Shown here piece by piece: positions 61,261 to 64,000 of a stretch of 64,000 nucleotides of DNA. This DNA comes from an uncultured Eubacteriales bacterium. GTDB taxonomy: Bacteria > Bacillota > Clostridia > TANB77 > UBA1234. The notes beneath the pieces were generated by a model. It had not been told where the DNA came from. It did no database searches and saw nothing but the letters and a program-made list of their open reading frames with translations. The DNA lies in assembly GCA_949283575.1 (NCBI GenBank), contig CASDSU010000005.1:1-64000 (forward strand). Direction: 5' to 3'. Within the stretch, counting starts at the first letter, position 1. Each line of letters starts with the position of its first letter. A program made the translations under genes and the position numbers.

Positions 61261-62511
61261 GTGATTTTTAAAAGAAAAAAGAAAAAAATAGAGAATTTTG
61301 ATGCTATTGGTTTGATTAATGATATCGCTCTTCCTTTGACGCCATTCGGAGGGAAGATAACAAACTCGGATGTCGTCCTTATATGTATCGATAGGATAGC
61401 AAGTCAATGCGCAAAGCTTAAAGGAAGATGTATTAAAAGAAGTGAAGATGGAATTATTATGGAGAGGAACAAAAGCCTCTCTTTTTTATTGAAGTCAAAG
61501 CCAAATGAATACATGACGCCTTATCAGTTCATCTATAAGGTGGTAAGTTTGCTATTGCTTAACGACAATGCGTTTGTTTATCCACTTTACGATAGGGAGA
61601 CGTTCGAACTTAAATCGTTATATCCGCTCAATCCGATAATCGTCGAGCCCATCGTTGACAAGTCCGAAATCTATTACTTGAAGTTCTACTTTGAAAGCGG
61701 TGAGTCGTTTATCCTTCCCAAAGAAAACGTGATACACCTTCGTAGATTCTATACGAGTAATGACATCTTTGGAGGAAGTGGAAGCAAGTCAAGCCATGAA
61801 GCCTTGCTTAAGACACTTGGTATAAATGATGCCTTACTTCAAGGAGTAGAAAAGGCAGTCTTTAGTTCGTTTCAAATTAAAGGCATCTTAAAACTTAATG
61901 GTCTTTTAAAAGAAGAAGATAGGAACAAAGCTGTTGAGTCATTTAATAGAGCACTTGAAGGTTCATCTAAAAACAAATCTTCAATCGTTCCTATGGATTT
62001 AAAAAGCGAGTATGTTCCTATTTCTTTAGATCCTAAACTTGTTGATAAAGATACACTTAATTTCATTCAATCTAAGATTCTTGACTATTTTGGAGTAAGC
62101 CTTCCAGTGTTTTCTAACTCTTATAACGAGAATGAATTTAATGCATTTTATGAAACGACAATTGAGCCTCTAGCTATTCAACTTAGTGAGGCTTTTTCTT
62201 TAGGTCTTTTAACAGATAACGAACTTAAAAATGGAACGGAAATAATCTTCTATTCCGAAAGACTTCAATATGCAAGCTGGACTACAAAGGTATCGGCAAT
62301 AGAGAAGCTCATGTCACTTGGTCTTATGTCAATAAATGAATGTAGAGGACTACTTGGACTTGAGCCGATAGAAGGAGGTAACAAGAGGCTTCAATCTCTT
62401 AATTTTGTTGATAGCGATAAGGCCAATAAATATCAAATTGGTGAAGAAGAAAAGGAGGAAAACTTAGATGATAAAGGAAACAAGAACAGCAACTTTAAAC
62501 CTAACAAGTAA
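61261..62511 (+). CDS. Portal protein (HK97 family)
   Basis: A 416-residue portal: typical PKENVIHLRRFYTSND and the C-terminal helical region, ending in an acidic/Lys tail. The GTG start is set by AAAGGAGG at 9 nt. The portal ring is the DNA channel of the capsid. Codons between about 61330 and 61830 are GC-richer than the flanks, as in the terminase gene. It overlaps the protease gene by 44 nt. Confidence 0.92.
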   Translation: MIFKRKKKKIENFDAIGLINDIALPLTPFGGKITNSDVVLICIDRIASQCAKLKGRCIKRSEDGIIMERNKSLSFLLKSKPNEYMTPYQFIYKVVSLLLLNDNAFVYPLYDRETFELKSLYPLNPIIVEPIVDKSEIYYLKFYFESGESFILPKENVIHLRRFYTSNDIFGGSGSKSSHEALLKTLGINDALLQGVEKAVFSSFQIKGILKLNGLLKEEDRNKAVESFNRALEGSSKNKSSIVPMDLKSEYVPISLDPKLVDKDTLNFIQSKILDYFGVSLPVFSNSYNENEFNAFYETTIEPLAIQLSEAFSLGLLTDNELKNGTEIIFYSERLQYASWTTKVSAIEKLMSLGLMSINECRGLLGLEPIEGGNKRLQSLNFVDSDKANKYQIGEEEKEENLDDKGNKNSNFKPNK

Positions 62512-63070
62512 TGATGAAAACAAAATGATACTTGAAGGTTATGCGATTGTATTTAATGAGGAAACTTTAATAGGGGATGCAAAGCGAGGTTTTAGAGAAA
62601 TGATTATGCCTAACGCTTTAATTAACACCTCAATGAAAGACGTCCCTCTTAAATATAATCACATGGATAACTTTCTAGTGATTGCTAGAACTAAAAACGG
62701 CTCGCTTAAGCTAGAAGTTGATGATAAAGGCTTAAAAATAAGAGCCGAGTTACTTGATACTCAAACAAATAAAGACATCTACAAAATGGTTCAAAATGGA
62801 CTCTTAGATAAGATGTCTTTTGCTTTTACTGTCGCTTGCCAGGAATGGGATAGAAGTGGCGATGTTCCACTAAGAAAGATTACATCGATTGAGCGTTTAT
62901 ATGACGTTTCTATTGTTGATCTTCCAGCTTATGATGGGACTTCGATTTATTCTCGCTCGCTTGATTTCGTGGAGTCGGAATTAAGGGCTATGGATTTAGC
63001 TAAAGAGAATGAAAAGAAAGAACTTATAAGGCGAAGAATAAATTTAAAACTAAAAATTGGAGGTAAATAA
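62468..63070 (+). CDS. Prohead protease (HK97 family, U35-type)
   Basis: A 200-residue serine protease: LEGYAIVFNEET, catalytic His in PLKYNHMDN (about residue 64) and Ser in LDKMSFAFTV (about 117), then SIERLYDVSIVDLPAYDGTS. It trims the scaffold delta domain of the capsid protein encoded next. ATG is preceded by AAAGGAGG. Confidence 0.93.
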   Translation: MIKETRTATLNLTSNDENKMILEGYAIVFNEETLIGDAKRGFREMIMPNALINTSMKDVPLKYNHMDNFLVIARTKNGSLKLEVDDKGLKIRAELLDTQTNKDIYKMVQNGLLDKMSFAFTVACQEWDRSGDVPLRKITSIERLYDVSIVDLPAYDGTSIYSRSLDFVESELRAMDLAKENEKKELIRRRINLKLKIGGK

Positions 63071-63074
63071 AGAT

Positions 63075-64000
63075 ATGAACTTAGTTTTAAGAAAAAAAGA
63101 AATTGAAGATAGACTTACTGAAATTAGAGGTATGGTCGAAAAAGAAGAAGATATGAAAAAACTTGAAGAAATGGAAAAAGAAACCGATAAACTTCAAGAG
63201 GAAAGAAGCATGATTGAAAAGAAAATGTCTTTAACTAAAATGACAGAAATTCATATGATTTCTACTAAAAACAATGCAGAACAAAGAGATATTTTAGAAA
63301 AACGTGGTAAAGACTTAATGGAAAATAGAACTATTAAAGTTTCTAGTGATGAAGTTTTACTACCTGAACACGTTGATTCAACTTTAGCTCCTTATCCATT
63401 TAAGCCAGTCAGCGAGCTTGTTGATAGGGTTCATACCATTAATCTTCAAGGCGGTGAAACTTATACTAAATCTTATGTCAAATCATACGGTGAAGCTGGA
63501 ACTACTTTAGAAGGAGCAAGCTATACTGAAACTGAACCTCATTATGGATATGTTACTATTCCAAAGGTTAAAGTTACTGCCTACACTGAGATTACTGAAG
63601 AATTAGAAAAGCTTCCTGCAATTAATTATCAAGCAGAGGTTATTAAAAACATCAACATCTCTTTAAGAAAGAAAATCTCTCAACAAATCATTAAAGGCGA
63701 TGGAACTACTAATAACTTTACTGGTATTTTCTCTGATAAGGCAGATGCTTTAAAAGATCAAGCTGATTTAGAGATTAATGCAATTGATGAAAACACCCTT
63801 GATGATATCGCTTTTGCTTATGGTGGAGATGAAGCAATCGAAAATGGTGCTTGTCTTATCATCAATAAAAACGATTTAAGAGCCTTTGCTAAACTTAGAA
63901 CCAAAGAAGGAAGAAAAGTCCATAATATCGATTACGTTAATCAAACAATCGACGGCATCCCTTATGTTTTAAATGGCAATTGTAGTGCCTTAAGTGATCC
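63075..64000 (+). CDS. Major capsid protein (HK97 family), cut by the window end
   Basis: The frame is open from ATG 63075 to the window edge (309 codons). Residues 1-100 are a coiled-coil delta domain (KKLEEMEKETDKLQEERSMI), followed by the capsid fold with YTETEPHYGYVTIPKVKVT and TEITEELEKLPAI. The protease gene directly upstream fits cleavage near residue 95-105. The C-terminus lies outside the window. Confidence 0.92.
   Translation, partial: MNLVLRKKEIEDRLTEIRGMVEKEEDMKKLEEMEKETDKLQEERSMIEKKMSLTKMTEIHMISTKNNAEQRDILEKRGKDLMENRTIKVSSDEVLLPEHVDSTLAPYPFKPVSELVDRVHTINLQGGETYTKSYVKSYGEAGTTLEGASYTETEPHYGYVTIPKVKVTAYTEITEELEKLPAINYQAEVIKNINISLRKKISQQIIKGDGTTNNFTGIFSDKADALKDQADLEINAIDENTLDDIAFAYGGDEAIENGACLIINKNDLRAFAKLRTKEGRKVHNIDYVNQTIDGIPYVLNGNCSALSD

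Noticed and set aside
358-64000. Mollicute code 4 (TGA as Trp)
   Set aside because: Several intact genes end in TGA and Trp positions are TGG throughout.

Overview
The window is low-G+C bacterial DNA with strong AGGAGG-type ribosome binding sites. TGA is used as a stop and TGG encodes Trp, so the code is 11. It also has tRNAs with encoded CCA, Ktr/TrkA potassium regulators, XRE repressors and a P27/HK97-type siphophage. This fits a gut-type Bacillota (Bacilli/Erysipelotrichia/RF39-like) genome; no rRNA or universal marker is present to place it more exactly. Several host genes have a -10 box only 7-8 nt before the start codon, which suggests that leaderless mRNAs are common here.

Layout. 1-9256 is an accessory island: a large serine recombinase, the tail of a second recombinase, a phage-type regulator remnant, then a restriction/defence operon. 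The operon encodes an XRE controller, a C5-cytosine methyltransferase, a MORC-like GHKL ATPase, a Z1-type SF2 helicase-like ATPase and a DUF4420-like PD-(D/E)XK nuclease. It ends in a second, truncated C5 methyltransferase fused to the tail of an unrelated gene. 9257-31741 looks like host chromosome: a Na+/K+-ATPase-like P2C pump with two TrkA subunits, tRNA-Thr(GGT), a TrmB-like regulator with MFS and SGNH genes, decayed IS66 pieces, an AAA/DUF4143 ATPase, a cluster of secreted or membrane proteins with an HGSNAT-like acyltransferase and a degenerate adenylate-forming protein, a CDF transporter and tRNA-Leu(CAG).

31742-41200 is a second defence island directly behind tRNA-Leu. It begins with an IS-end/MITE-like remnant, followed by a LlaJI/BsuMI-like operon with two C5 methyltransferases, one N6-adenine methyltransferase, an XRE controller, a McrB-like AAA+ protein and a LlaJI/McrC-like nuclease. 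A convergent gene for a zinc-motif protein closes it. The controller promoters of the two defence operons share an identical 13-nt -10 region.

41268-64000 is the early and packaging/head part of a prophage. Replication genes come first: DUF2800, DUF2815, DNA polymerase A, P4-type primase-helicase, VRR-NUC and SNF2-like helicase. A late regulator is followed by an array of 10-bp repeats and a putative late promoter. Next come a ParB/DNA methyltransferase, MetK and HNH, then a cargo block between HNH and the small terminase with a HExxH membrane protein, an unknown membrane protein, an amidoligase, a gamma-glutamyl cyclotransferase and small proteins. Small and large terminase, portal, prohead protease and a capsid protein cut by the window edge complete it. 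No integrase, lysis or tail genes of this phage lie in the window.

Best candidates for under-described biology are the Dcm-GHKL-Z1-nuclease operon, the three-methyltransferase LlaJI-like operon, the amidoligase/GGCT prophage cassette and the P2C-ATPase/TrkA operon. All functional calls come from motif reading without database searches.
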